Below, piece after piece: positions 35,125 to 46,166 of a DNA stretch of 64,000 nt. The stretch comes from Taxillus chinensis (lineage: Eukaryota > Streptophyta > Magnoliopsida > Santalales > Loranthaceae): NCBI GenBank assembly GCA_023512835.1, contig CM042088.1, forward strand, positions 1,550,001 through 1,614,000. The letters are read 5' to 3'. Both the position numbers and the translations under genes were made by a program. Below the pieces are notes generated by a model. The model was not told the origin of the DNA, did not search any database, and was given only the letters and a program-made list of their open reading frames with translations. Positions within the stretch are counted from its first letter, which is position 1; each line of letters begins with the position of its first letter.

Positions 35125-36635
35125 TGATAGACAGATTTTTAGCCAACTAAAAATAGTTAGCTAATGTCATTAAACCTCTCTTCAAGATATTTAATTCCCT
35201 TAGTTTACACTAAACAAAATAGTAAAAAGTAAGGGGTCGAACCCGCAGGGATTAGTCTAGTTCTCTAGTTTTTAAACCAAACCACTCAACTACTCTTGCT
35301 CTATAAAATGTCTTGGCAAAAATGAATTCTTTTTATAACTAAAGATCTAATTTTTATTTGGTTTTCTGAATGAACAAAGAAAGCAAATTGATTTTAGGAT
35401 TAAGATTCAAGGATTAAAGGCATCTAGGGTCACAATTTCACCTCCCTATGTTGTTTCTACTGATTTTAAGGTTCTTGAGATTATTTAATTGATAACATGC
35501 TATAATTAAGCCAAGGTACTGCAATTGGTCATTGCTAGCCCTTCTAAGTGCTGTCTGCCTGAATGGTCATCATGACATCAACATGCAAAGCCTAATTATC
35601 ATACTCGTGACAGGATAATGGTCACACCAATCACAAATATGTTATGAATCAAAGATCAACCTCAGACTAAGGCTAAGAAAACCCAGGTGTACAGCCCAGA
35701 TATTAAAAGATATGAACAGATCCATGAAACATGCAATCTCAATTAAACAAACTTAATATTCAATCAATTAGTTTGATAACATAGGGGGCTACATTGCTCC
35801 CCTAGATAAAGGAAACTACTCACACATGTTCTTGGATAAATAATAAGAAATAAAGAACATCATCCTCAAGCAGGTGCAGCAAAACTCCAACTTTAGGTCT
35901 TCTCCAGCCGTTAGACCTCCTAGGCCGGTAGCTTCCAGGATTAGAACCCTAGCCTCCAAAACCGTCAGCCTCTCTCTCTCTCTCTCTAAAAAACGTGCCA
36001 CCCTCTCTACATGCTCCAAAAGGGCTGCTGCCTCCTCTATTTATAGAGAAAACTGCTGTGCAATGAGTGCCCTAGCCGTCAGTAGTTGTCACTTATCAAA
36101 ACGACGTAGTTTTGATAAGTAGTTTCCATTTTTCTTCCAACTTGTACAACTCGAACCAAGTATAATTTGGACTAGGTGCTTTTGAGAAAAGTGCTTAAAA
36201 TAGCAAAACAAAGCAATCGATGCAAAAATCTGGCTGCACGGCACATTGCACGTCATATGGCCATATGACGTGCACCTCTAAATGGTCTAGAATTTTGCTC
36301 CAAGCTTCCTTGACATGTGTAGAAGGTAGGGCTGCAATAAAATCCTTGCACATCGTAAAAGTCCATATGGCGTGCACTCTTGTTTTGCCTCCTCAAGCTG
36401 CCCTATTTTGCCACAAGTTCCTTCTTTGATAAATGAAGTGATTTGGCTGGTGTCCATAAGATAAAATTGCCTAAAAACCTGCCAAAATAGCTCAAAAACA
36501 CATATATATATAGGCCAAGCAGTCTTCCTAGGGTGTTAGAGCAAATATTTAAGAAATATGAATGAATTAAGCTCTAATCATGCTCTCTAATAAACTAAAT
36601 CTGCACTAGAATAACGGCATAAATGCACGTTATCA
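35125..36635 (-). repeat. 5' LTR of Athila
   Basis: 1511 bp with the same termini as the 3' LTR. The promoter cassette is at 36037-36375: TATA 36037-36045, ACGT palindrome with 11-base arms 36092-36119, perfect 28 bp palindrome 36247-36274 and a decayed one at 36348-36375. No gene. Confidence 0.93.
36037..36375 (-). promoter_or_regulatory. Athila LTR promoter cassette (5' LTR)
   Basis: Same order as in the 3' LTR. The main palindrome here extends to arms TGCACGTCATATGG and CCATATGACGTGCA (28 bp, perfect). The ACGT palindrome has arms CTTATCAAAAC and GTTTTGATAAG around GACGTA. This would be the copy driving transcription of the element. Confidence 0.65.
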
Positions 36636-36640
36636 CCTGG
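36636..36640. other. Target site duplication CCTGG, right copy (Athila)
   Basis: Identical to 18903-18907; marks the end of the nested Athila. Confidence 0.9.
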
Positions 36641-36898
36641 CTCTCACAGCCACGTGCCATCCTGGCACCAAATGCAATCATTTCAAACACACAGGGACAA
36701 ACTAGTGCCCTACATGGACACAAGCATAGCACTAGCAATGCACCTCATCCCCATGTATGCTCCTAGGATGATCCAACTGACACTAAAATAACCTAGAACA
36801 CATGTAAAGACTGCGTTGATCAGGCGCCCTCCCTACAGTTTTCCAAGTCACATAGAATCAATTAACCACCCCTCACTAACCTAGGTCCGCTAGACCAT
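36641..36898 (-). other. Leader of element 2, distal part
   Basis: Untranslated sequence between primer site and Athila insertion. It resembles the element 1 leader at about 2500-2670 (for example the ...GACCATGCTCTGATACC end). No gene. Confidence 0.7.
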
Positions 36899-36910
36899 GC
36901 TCTGATACCA
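36899..36910 (-). other. Primer-binding site, initiator tRNA-Met type (element 2)
   Basis: The minus strand reads TGGTATCAGAGC three bases from the LTR end, identical to the element 1 and copia sites. Confidence 0.9.
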
Positions 36911-36913
36911 ACT

Positions 36914-39075
36914 TGTCACGCTACCAAATTCCAGGGAACCCGGAACTAGGAACATGACTTCCCCTTGCCCGCACCCGAAAGGTCAAGGGGTTGGTGACTA
37001 GCACCAATAGGGACTACACCGTGGGTGCTGTCTCAATCATGCAACCCTGTATAGTCATACATCAAGGGTAATCTTGTACTTTCCCATATATCATCATGCA
37101 TACAATGAGTCAAACAGTCTTACGGACATCACATCACAAATAGTATGCAAATACAACTGTCCACGAACCCATGTCTGAGATACAACACAGAATACAATAT
37201 GAAATACAGTACTCATACATCAGAGTAGTGGGCACGTCCTCCTGGAAGAAAGTCCTCCACTAGTCTCGGGTCACACCTAGAAAAGGTAAACAACAAGTAG
37301 GAGTGAGCGACAAGCTCAGTAGGTGACCCCAATACTCCACATCATGCAAACATACAAGTCTATACTATATGCTCTGTGTACTCGTGCACTGTGTAGTCTA
37401 CACAATCATCAGGACTCAGCCTGCAAACAAACATCAGGACCCAGCCTGCCCACACAGGACAGCCTATCCACGATCCTCCACGGGATCCCAGATCAGGGCA
37501 CTCAGCCCTAGCTCCACGAGCTCAACGGCTCACTTAGGCCTTAGCCTGTCCACAATGCAATATGCTCGGCCATAGTCGCCACACAGGCCTACCATCGGCG
37601 CATATGCCTGCCACGTCAACCACATAGCTCCATCGGTGCATCATGGTGAGAACCCAACAAGTCATGGAACCTAAGTCGCAAATCCAAAAACCAATCATAT
37701 CAACATCAATATGGTCTTAAGGTGTACAACACTCCCTTTAGAACTGTAGTCAGTCTTCACAAGTCGATCCTCATTCCTTGACTAAGGAAGGAGATACCCA
37801 TAGCAGCTATTTTCTTGCAATAAAAAGTCCCAGCATTGGGTCTCCATATCATAACTAAGATAATCTGATTTTTGGGGATTTTTTTGAGATGTCTAACCCC
37901 ACTTTTCAAAAATTCACCTCTACGAAAAACTGGATTTTTTCGATATTTTACACTAAATCCTAATTTTCACATTTTGAAGGAGTGAGAATTATATTTTTTA
38001 GTATTTTTCTTTGAATCCAAATGGGGGGTATTTCGTTATTAACATTGTAACTTAAGTATAGTACTTGAGGCATAATGGTTTACAATATAAATGTCCCGTG
38101 CAGTGCAGTTACATTGCTGCGGAACACTGTTGCGAATTGAAGTTGCGGACTGATGCTGCGGAAACACTGCTGCGGAGCGATGCTACAAAAACAATGCTGT
38201 GGGGCGATGCTATGGATCACTACTGCTGATCCGGACTAACTGATCTGGACTACTGATCTAGACTAACGAAGCTGCTGACTCCACAGCTGATGACTACGAA
38301 GCTACTGGCTCCATAGCTGCTGACTACGAACTTTGACCCTACAGCTCGCCCAGGGTACTATTCATCATCATTTTTGGCCTATTTTTCATCTGGAATCAAC
38401 CCAGCAACCCCCAGGCACTCACAAACACGTGTTTTACTAAACAAAGTACAAAATTACATACCCAAACTGATATAAATTAGTTCTTACCCACAGAAAATTG
38501 GGTTTTCCCCAAAACCTAGGGTTCATACTCAATTTCATAAATCATGATAAATTCATGCATATTCAAAGAACGAATCGAGATAAGAGGTTCAAGGACACCT
38601 ACCTAGAAAGATTATTTGCGATCCACGAACTCCAATCGCCCCAAATCACCAACGGAAGCTCTTCACTTTCTTTCTCTCTCTCTCTGTCTCTCTCTCTCTC
38701 TCAAACACGCATGCACCAAGCAAATTAAAGGGATAAGGCAGTTTCTTAATTATTTATACTACTGCCAATAATTGGCCTCCCAGCAATAATTGACCTCTCG
38801 AGGTCACGAACTCTAAATTGAGTCAAATTACTATCAAAACGCTCGAAATAACGAGCACAACACTAAGCAGATATTATCACACTCAAATGACCGCCCAAAT
38901 GCAAAGTCAACCAATAAACCCCAAAAAGTCAACAATCGGGTCAAATGGGGCCCCGACTCAGAATCAGGACCAGGTACAGTCAAAATGCTCACATCGACGA
39001 CTACACCACCGTCCAGATAGTTACATTCCCATAGTATGGCTATCTCTCAAAACTACCCAAATACGAGTCTTTACA
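36914..39075 (-). repeat. 5' LTR of element 2
   Basis: 2162 bp from TGTCACGC to GTCTTTACA, followed by GGCCC at 39076-39080. A TC-rich run (38673-38702) is shorter than in the partner. No gene. Confidence 0.9.
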
Positions 39076-39522
39076 GGCCCTCATATCCTCCCTACCTCTG
39101 GACTGATCGTCCTCGAACAGCTCAGGATGAAGAACCCGCATCTGGCTCTCTTTCTCCCAAGTCTGCTCCTCCATGCCTCGGTGTCGCCATAACACCCGGA
39201 CCAGTGGGATCGTCTTGCCCTGCAAGACCTGCTCCCGCCTATCCAAAATCTGTGCCAGCATCTCAATAACGGCACCATCATCAGCCAAGTCTATCTCGTG
39301 ATAGTCCAGCACATGAGAAGGATCTGGGTGATACCGTCTCAACTGAGACACATGGAACACATCATGTACTCAAGCCAACTCCGGTGGCAAAGCTAATCGG
39401 TAAGCCACTGCGCCTACGGTGGCAATAATCTCAAATGGCCCAACAAAATGAGGGGAGACTTTGGATCCACGCCCAAACCTTCGATGCCCTCGACGAGGTG
39501 AAACCCATAAAAATACGCGAGA
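39076..39522 (-). pseudogene. Host element internal region resumes: integrase C-terminus and chromodomain
   Basis: After the second GGCCC the sequence continues the host element left at 11458. The minus strand encodes [40 protein letters not shown] and [15 protein letters not shown]. This is a better-preserved chromodomain than that of element 2. Homology stops at about 39522, where plus-strand sequence of another element begins. Confidence 0.85.
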
Positions 39523-40043
39523 TGTGTGTAGTGTATGATCCATTTGTGTGTTGTGGCTTGCGGTTTTGCATAATGAGATACATGTGTTTGTTATTCCTTG
39601 CAGTTCTAGTGGTATGTTGTTTCTTTTTTAGGACAAAAAGTCTTAAGCGGGAGAGGATATAATGACCCGTGTTTTGGGATGTGAGGAGTTAGTCATAGTT
39701 ATGCCTTTTGGGTGGAAATTGTCAGGTCTTTAGGAGATTTCTTCTCATACACATTGGCTAGAACACTTTGCATATATATGAGCAAGCTTAAGGCAAGAGA
39801 TAAGCTCAAGAGGGGGCATCTAGAGGCTGCACGTGACAATGGCCTTTGTCACGTGCAGTATTATTTTTACATGGGAGCTTTCCAGACCAAGTTCTAAAGC
39901 TAGTGGCAAAATCCTAGGCCATTTGGAGGTTGCACGTGACAATGGCCTTTGTCACGTGCAGCCATGTTTTTGCACTGTCACCTTTGTTTTGTTATGTTGA
40001 TAATCATTTACCAAAGGGCCATGTTCGAATTATGGGTATTTTG
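39523..40043 (+). mobile_element. 3' end of a plus-strand family B element with truncated LTR
   Basis: Bases 39523-39657 are internal sequence ending with GGACAAAAAGTCTTAAGCGG and a purine tract, the mark of Tekay-like 3' ends. The LTR then starts TATAATGACCCG (39658) and follows the solo LTR at 23859 until about 40043, where copia LTR sequence begins within a shared TTGTC. Two palindromes with arms of 12-13 bases are kept (39827-39858, 39931-39960). No gene. Confidence 0.8.
39827..39960 (+). promoter_or_regulatory. Paired hairpins in truncated family B LTR
   Basis: The first hairpin has arms CTGCACGTGACAA and TTGTCACGTGCAG, the second TGCACGTGACAA and TTGTCACGTGCA, each around TGGCCT. The arms contain CACGTG (G-box). 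They differ from the arms in the solo LTR of the same family. Confidence 0.7.
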
Positions 40044-40398
40044 TCAAACCTTTTACTTCGTGCGACCTTGTAGACCAAGACTCTTACTCCGCATCAGTTT
40101 GACTTAGTCCGTTTGAGGCATTAGGAACAGATTCTGTAATCCGTAGCTTTTAAGTTCTTAGTCCGCACGAATGTTCCTTATTCCGTATGTATTGGTGACT
40201 TGGTTATTTACCAAGTGTTTGACGACACTCACTCTTGTCCGGATCAGGATTATGTATCCTGTCCTTAGCATTGCTCTCACGAGTGTATCTCTGGATTAAT
40301 AACATATCTTCTGTAACGATTAAAGAAACACAAAAGATCTCAGATCAAATTACATAAGGCTTTATCAGCATTATCCAAATTCTGGGCTTGATCCAACA
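40044..40398 (-). repeat. Truncated 3' LTR of the copia element
   Basis: It matches 51450-51805 closely, ending TGATCCAACA. The remaining 1050 bases are lost at the junction with the family B LTR. On the minus strand the tract GGCGAGAT adjoins the LTR and may be the polypurine tract. Confidence 0.88.
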
Positions 40399-40541
40399 AT
40401 CTCGCCAAATTATGGATATGCCCAAACCCTTTGTAATCTGATCTGGTAAGCAATGCAAAAAGATAACATACAAAATACGCATCACAACCAATTTCATTCA
40501 TCCGTAACAGAATACAATTCATCCTTTATACAAGATTTTCA

Positions 40542-43268
40542 TCAAGGTACATAAGGCTTACTATACTTGAAGATCATAGTTGCTGCTTTCTCTCTAAGCT
40601 CCATTGTCTGCTTCATCGTATAAGTGGTGTGTTGGCTCCAAGATTTGTCCACAGTTAAGAATGACTTGATGAAGTAACAGACAAAGGCCCCGCAGCTATC
40701 TCCATCCGGCTGTTGTGGCACTTGCTTTTTGCCCCGGAATGTCGCCTTCAGCTTCTCAGTTGGACTCAAGGGTGTGATGCCCAACTCTTCATATAATCTA
40801 GCTTTCTTCACAGCTTCAGTCAGCCTGAGACACAGTGGTTCCCATTGATTCTTTCTTACATAATGCTCCACAATCTGATGAGAATCAATCAGAATCATTT
40901 GTTTGGACTGAATCATGAAGACAGCCATCATGAAATGTGGCGACATGATCCGGTACGGAATGAGGATAGTTGAGAGAGTTTTCCATGGCTTGCTATCCTC
41001 AGCAGTTCCATCAATAAAGGACTGAATAAGATCTACACTGGGAAGATAGCCTTCATTCCAGCACGGCAGAACTTCAAACAAGTGCCCATCCTTGTATAGA
41101 GATGGAAACAGCCTCATCCCCATTTTAGCAGCCCTAGAGAAGTTATCAATGTCTTCCGTTGTAAAGAGTCCTCTCTCCGAACAAAGAGTCTGAATGTCGG
41201 CCGGGGAGAAAGGGTACAGGTCAGAGAGACATCTTCTCTCAGCAGAAGACGCAGTATAGGACTTCATTGCCTTACGCACGCTTCCATCCACATCAGAAGG
41301 GTCACACGCCGCGTATGATGGGAGGAAGGTGTCAGCTGCGGGTGGAGAGGATGGAGGAGGAGTTGCAGTCGAGGAGCTTGGCTGAGAGAAGCGGCTACGT
41401 TTGGGAATTTGAACTCCCTGAAGCAATGAAGAGGCAGGCCGCTTCTCAGCACGAGTGGATGATTGTGGTGCAGGAGGAGCAGAAGGATCAGATGACACTC
41501 TCTCCCCCGGTTTGGCAGATCGCCGGGAAGCAACGGGAGGGCGAGCCATCGTGTGCGCCAGGTCCGTGAAGGAGGTAGACAAGGAATGGACGGACGAGGC
41601 GACGAGATCCATCTTCTGTTCCATGGAAGTGGAGGAATCAGTGAGAGCGGAGAGGAGTTGGGCGCGAAGTGCATCAACCTTGGCGGCGATGGCGGATATT
41701 TGGGCGCTATGAGCTTGAGCGTGTCGGTCTAGCTGGGCGGAGAGCATAGCGTCGGAGTGGACCGTGCCAAAAGAAGCACGCCCAAGGACCAACTCCGGAG
41801 CTTTGGAGGACTCCCCCGCATGAACAGGAGCAGCAGTGCGCTGGGCAGAGGAGTCCGTAGGAGTATCAACAGCAGCAGCAGAAGGGGCATCCGGAGCATC
41901 AGAGGCATTCGGAGCAGCTGACCCGCTTTGACCAGATAGGTCAACCACGGGAATCGCGGCAGCAGGAGAAGAGGGGCCAGCCTTAGCAGGGGAAGGACTC
42001 CGGGCGGCATGGACCGGGCTGGAGGGGGTAGGAAATGGCACATCTGGAATGGAGGCCGGCGTAAGAAAGTCGTGGTCCAAGTTCCAGATGATCATGGTCT
42101 CTGGGGATTGGGTATGGCACGTGTAAAACACCCGGAGATCGGTGTCAGGAATGGAGGCAGTGTGGGCAAGGCTGAAACGGAGCCATAGGTCCGTTAAGGT
42201 GTCAGTGGATAGATGGTCAAGATAATCTCGGGGTTAAGGTAGGGGAGGCAAAGGAGCTTCCGGAGTAGATGCCAGGACATCAGCAGTGACGACAGCAATA
42301 GCGGTATCAACCGCAGTAGCAATGGCGGAAGTGGAGGGAGTGGGGACATCCGCAGCAGAAGGGGCTGAGGAAACAGCTTTAGGGACACTGCGCTGAGAGG
42401 GCCCCGCAACCTCGGAAGGGTCAGCATGGATGCTGTGCTGGGAAGCCCGAGAAACGGAGGGTGCAGTAACGGACCGAATCCAGGAGGACCGGTGAGTAGA
42501 GCTGACCTCTGGGGCATGGCTGGCAGAGGGATCACCAACAGAACTGCCTTGTTGTTCCGCGGAAGGGAGGGGGCGAAGAGCTACAGAGGGACGACGGGCT
42601 GTCATATTCCCATAAGGCGTAAGATAGCGAAGGTAATAAGCCGGAGGGAATGAAACAGCATCAGAGCGGGCGAAATGGTCCAGATGAAGATGCCGGAAGA
42701 CAATGCTGAGTATGCACCCAAAAGAACGGTTCTTGGGTCCAGTCTGCAGCAGTCGGAACAAAAATGTCCTCCAGTCCATTGGAAGACCTTCGAAAATGCC
42801 GTACATGGCCAGAAGAAGGTCGTACGGAATGGAGTCCAGGGCGGATGTGCGAGCCAGTAAACATCGACTCAAGATGGTCGCCATACAGCGATAGCGACCT
42901 TGGAAGGACTTCACCTTGTATTCCTTGCCTTTGTAGGTGCAACCCATTGAAGCTGCCATGGGATCGGCATCGGGGCGCTATGGTTCACCTGGGGGTAGAT
43001 GGAGAGCAGCGCGGAGAACGACGGGGGTAAGGAGGATGGATTCACCGTGAACATAGGAGATGATGGAGTCGGTGGTACAGCGAATCCGTTGGTAAAACTC
43101 GAGAATGTCGTCTATAAGCAGATCGACAGGATTGGAGATCAGGTCGAGTAGGTGAGAGGCTTCTAGAAGAGGGCGAATATCGAAAAACCGGTCTAGAGGG
43201 TTGGAGATAGCGCTCCAATCAACCAGATGGCCGGGATTAACGCTGGAAAGAGAGGTTCTGGGTGCCAT
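40542..43268 (-). pseudogene. Extra post-pol ORF of the copia element with C48/Ulp1-like protease domain
   Basis: The ATG at 43268-43266 starts MAPRTSLSSVNPGHLVDWSA. One frame runs 909 codons with only two in-frame stops (TAG 42978-42980, TAA 42234-42236). The N-terminal third (LLTPVVLRAALHLPPGEP; YDLLLAMYGIFEGLPMDWRT) resembles proteins often labelled 'putative plant transposon protein'; this is from memory. A Ser/Ala/Pro-rich middle follows, and a C-terminal domain with H in MSPHFMMAVFMIQ, D in MILIDSHQIV, and Gln-Cys in PQQPDGDSCGAFVCYF. This is the H-D-Q-C order of C48 (Ulp1-type, SUMO-protease-like) peptidases. It lies in the env position. Activity is not shown. Confidence 0.75.
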
Positions 43269-43400
43269 TGTAGATGAAAGTTGAAGGGCGAGAGGAAAGG
43301 TAAGGTCTTGGGGATTGAAGGAGCAACGAGAGGTTTAGGGATTTGAAACGGGTAACGCTCGTGCTTCGCAGGAATGACCAGAATATATAAGACCGAGTCT
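43269..43400 (-). promoter_or_regulatory. Possible promoter of the copia extra ORF
   Basis: A minus-strand TTATATATTC motif (43382-43391) lies about 115 bases upstream of the ATG at 43268, a spacing close to that of the Athila extra ORF (123 bases). No transcription evidence exists. Confidence 0.4.
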
Positions 43401-44962
43401 GTAAATGTCGGAAGGTCTAGGAATTTGGCAAGTGAAACAGTGAACCGCTTGACAGGCTAATGTCATTAGTCTTGATATCGATGCGCCTCCGAATTAAAAG
43501 ATGACGTGGAGGCGGCATGACCAAATAAGGGTAACAGCTGTTCGCCTTCCGGAGAAGTGTGTGCATCCCGAGATATGCATTTAATGAATCATCATGATTC
43601 CTCCTCAAAAGCACACGATATAAAAGAATACATGGATTATCGCAATTTGACAGTGTTAGGAGTCCGGAGGAATGAACCGACAATCATCCGGAATCAACGA
43701 TAGTCGAGTGAAGAGTATCCGGATGAAAAGTAGACCGTGTCCGTAGTAACAAAGTGTGGTGAGAGAGAAGTAGATTCCTTTGCTGTCAATAAGTCGAAGA
43801 GAAGAGAAGTACCACAACACTTCAAATCCAAGACTATGGACTAGATTTACCGATAAGGTTGCAAAGAAAAACTGAACCTGTAGCCTAAAAAAAAATAAAC
43901 TAAAAATACAAAAGCTGAACAGGCACGGAATAGTACGGATAGGAGAAAATAGTCAGTGAAGAGCTACATAATCCGAACTAAAGAGAAGCAAAACTCATGC
44001 ATTACAAAGAATAAAATAGACATATACAGACGAGAGAATGATCAATGTGACTGAATCAGGACATATATCAGATAATAAATACACAAGTTCATATAGGTCA
44101 ACATAGCGAAACCGTCCTGCTGAACGACGTAGCTAAGATTAATCAAAGATCATATGATTTGGCCAAATTAGGATTCATGAGTGAAAAATGAGGAAGCGGA
44201 CACATGTCAAAAGTAAGCTGTTGATTACCCGATTAAAATGCATGGTTGAAGAAAAAAAATACATCCAAGCATGCCACTATTCTGTTCCAAAACCACATGT
44301 CCAGTCAGATCCGGAGGTAAAGGTTTAGAGGAGAGAGTATCCAAGACATATTAGGGGGTCATTACTGAGGTAATAGATAAAGCTTAAGCTCCCTCGAAGA
44401 TCATTTGATCCTCTCAATGAAAGGCTCCCCCTCAAATAGACAGCCAGGAAAGAGTTCATGAGACATATACGGGGGGTATTACTCGAATAATTTATAAAGC
44501 ATTTTCTCCCCCATAGATTGTGCAATCCTTTCGGTAGACCTTTCCGGCTTATAGAAATTCAGCACTGTCTATCTTTTTAGGAAACTATACTTGGAGTCAT
44601 GATCAGATCATGAGTATTTATCCACCAGGCATTCCAAGCTAACCCATTTCATTTCTTCAACTATACATGTTAATAGAGTAATCTAAATGAACAGGCTTTT
44701 GTCATGTGGTGATCAGTGGAAATTAAGATCATGAAACCAGAATAAGGTTAATCATATAAACTTTAATCATGTTTGCTTAAACGACTTCAGTCGGGAAACG
44801 CAAGCATCCTCCCACTATGAAGTTGATATTAATATCAGAAGCATGAAGCCGTTAATCAGTAAGTATGATCAGCATTAAAATCAGTATGTATCTTCTACTT
44901 TCACTAAAAGCACAATGCATGTTCTGATAGTAAGTATACTGTTGGGTAATTTACATGTGAAA
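43401..44962 (-). other. Spacer between copia pol and extra ORF
   Basis: No protein domain is seen on either strand. Local short repeats occur (about 44325-44525, AGGCTCCCCCTC and GGGGGT/ATTACT motifs in two copies). Confidence 0.6.
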
Positions 44963-45619
44963 CTATGTAGAGAAGTCAAGCATACCTAATCGGATGAGTA
45001 GTTCAGAGAATCTTGCATCAGGTAGGGGCTTTGTAAGTATGTCTGCCAGTTGATCTTCAGTAGCAACATGTTCCATAGAAATGTGATTTTTGAGAACATG
45101 GTCGTGTATGAAGTGATACCTGACCTCAATATGCTTCGTCTTAGGGTGCATGACAGGATTGTTGCTGATAGCAATTGCACTAGTGTTGTTGCAGTAGAGT
45201 GGAATAGTTGACATGTTCAAACCGTAGTCAGTAAGTTGACTTTGCATCCAAGTAGTAGGTGTGCGCGGCAACTCCCAAAGAGCCTATATATTCCGCCTCG
45301 GCGAGTAGAGGTTGATACGGAATTCGCTTTCTTCGAACCATGAAATTAATCTATTTCCAAGAAACTGACACGTACCACTTGTGCTCTTCCTGTCGATGCG
45401 ACATCCAGCGAAGTCGGCAACAGAGTATCCGGATAAGGTGAAGTTGGACTCTTTTGGGTACCAGAGTCCCAAATTCATCGTTCCCTTGAGATACCTTAAT
45501 ATCCGTTTAACATGAAGCATATGTGACTCCTTGGGATTCGCCTGATATCGTGCACAGATGCAAGTTGCAAACATAATGTCTGGGCGACTTGCAGTAAGAT
45601 ACAGCAAGGATCCTATCAT
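44963..45619 (-). pseudogene. Copia RNase H region
   Basis: The start is [20 protein letters not shown], with RILRYLKGTMNLGLWYP, then VADFAGCRIDRKSTSGTCQF. After a TAG the same frame continues LYCNNTSAIAISNNPVMHPK, HIEVRYHFIHDHV and LADILTKPLPDARF. These are all typical of plant copia RNase H. A stop at about 45284 splits it. Confidence 0.88.
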
Positions 45620-46164
45620 CCACGTATATCTGTACGATTAGAGTGTGTCCTTTCTCTTTTCGTAGAAATAAGGTGGTGTCTATCTTCCCTTTTTGGAAGT
45701 TGTGAGCAAGTAGGAATTCTGACAGTGTGTCGTACCAGGCTCTTGGAGCTTGCTTCAAACCATATAAAGCTTTCCAAAGTTTGTAGACTAGATGTCCTGC
45801 TTCAGGTTCAATGAAACCGGGAGGTTGTTCTACGTAAACCTCCTCTTGAAGATCTCCATTCAGGAATGCGCTCTTGACGTCCATTTGATAAACTATGAAG
45901 TTTTCATATGAAGCATACACCAGAAACATTCGGATTGCCTCAAGTCTTGCTACTGGAGCAAAGGTCTCATCATAGTCTATTCCTTTTTCTTGACGATATC
46001 CTTTGGCTACCAATCTGGCTTTATTCCGGATTACTATTCCATCCGTATCAAGCTTGTTCCGGAACACCCATTTAACTCCAATGACTTGCTGAGACTTAGG
46101 CCTTGGTACTAAAGTCCACACATTATTTCTCTTAAATTGATTCAGCTCTTCTTGGATGGCTTCT
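45620..46164 (-). pseudogene. Copia reverse transcriptase with internal deletion after YVDD
   Basis: The RT reads [74 protein letters not shown] and [11 protein letters not shown]. The catalytic box is VQIYVDD. The next residues should be an IIFGST-type block, but the sequence jumps straight into the RNase H start (GATAGGATCC). About 100 residues are missing. A short ATGAT is shared at the join. Confidence 0.9.
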
Positions 46165-46166
46165 AT

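Larger units (their letters stand above)
18908..36635 (-). mobile_element. Full-length Athila Ty3/gypsy element nested in element 2
   Basis: Two LTRs (18908-20416, 35125-36635), target duplications CCTGG, a tRNA-Asp-type primer site, gag, PR, RT, RNase H, integrase and an extra post-pol ORF are present. All are on the minus strand. Removing the two nested solo LTRs leaves about 12.7 kb, typical of Athila. The wording of its RT (FLDGYSEYNQI..., MPFGLCNAPATFQRCMMAIF) and gag is the Athila type. Coding regions carry stops and frameshifts. Confidence 0.93.
11459..39075 (-). mobile_element. Full-length Tekay/Del-like Ty3/gypsy element 2
   Basis: Both LTRs, both target duplications (GGCCC), primer site, gag, PR, RT, RNase H, integrase and chromodomain are present on the minus strand. 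Removing the nested Athila (18908-36635 plus its 5 bp duplication) leaves about 9.9 kb, a usual size for this lineage. It sits within the non-coding 3' part of an older relative (11170-11458 and 39081-39522). Stops, frameshifts and the insertion in the leader make it non-autonomous. The intact ends and the GGCCC repeats show it entered as one element and then received the nested insertions. Confidence 0.9.

Noticed and set aside
40542..43268. An independent MULE or host gene inserted in the copia element
   Set aside because: I see no terminal inverted repeats or target duplication around it, it is in sense orientation in the env position, and Athila has a similar ORF at the same place; left as an element ORF, though capture in the past is likely.
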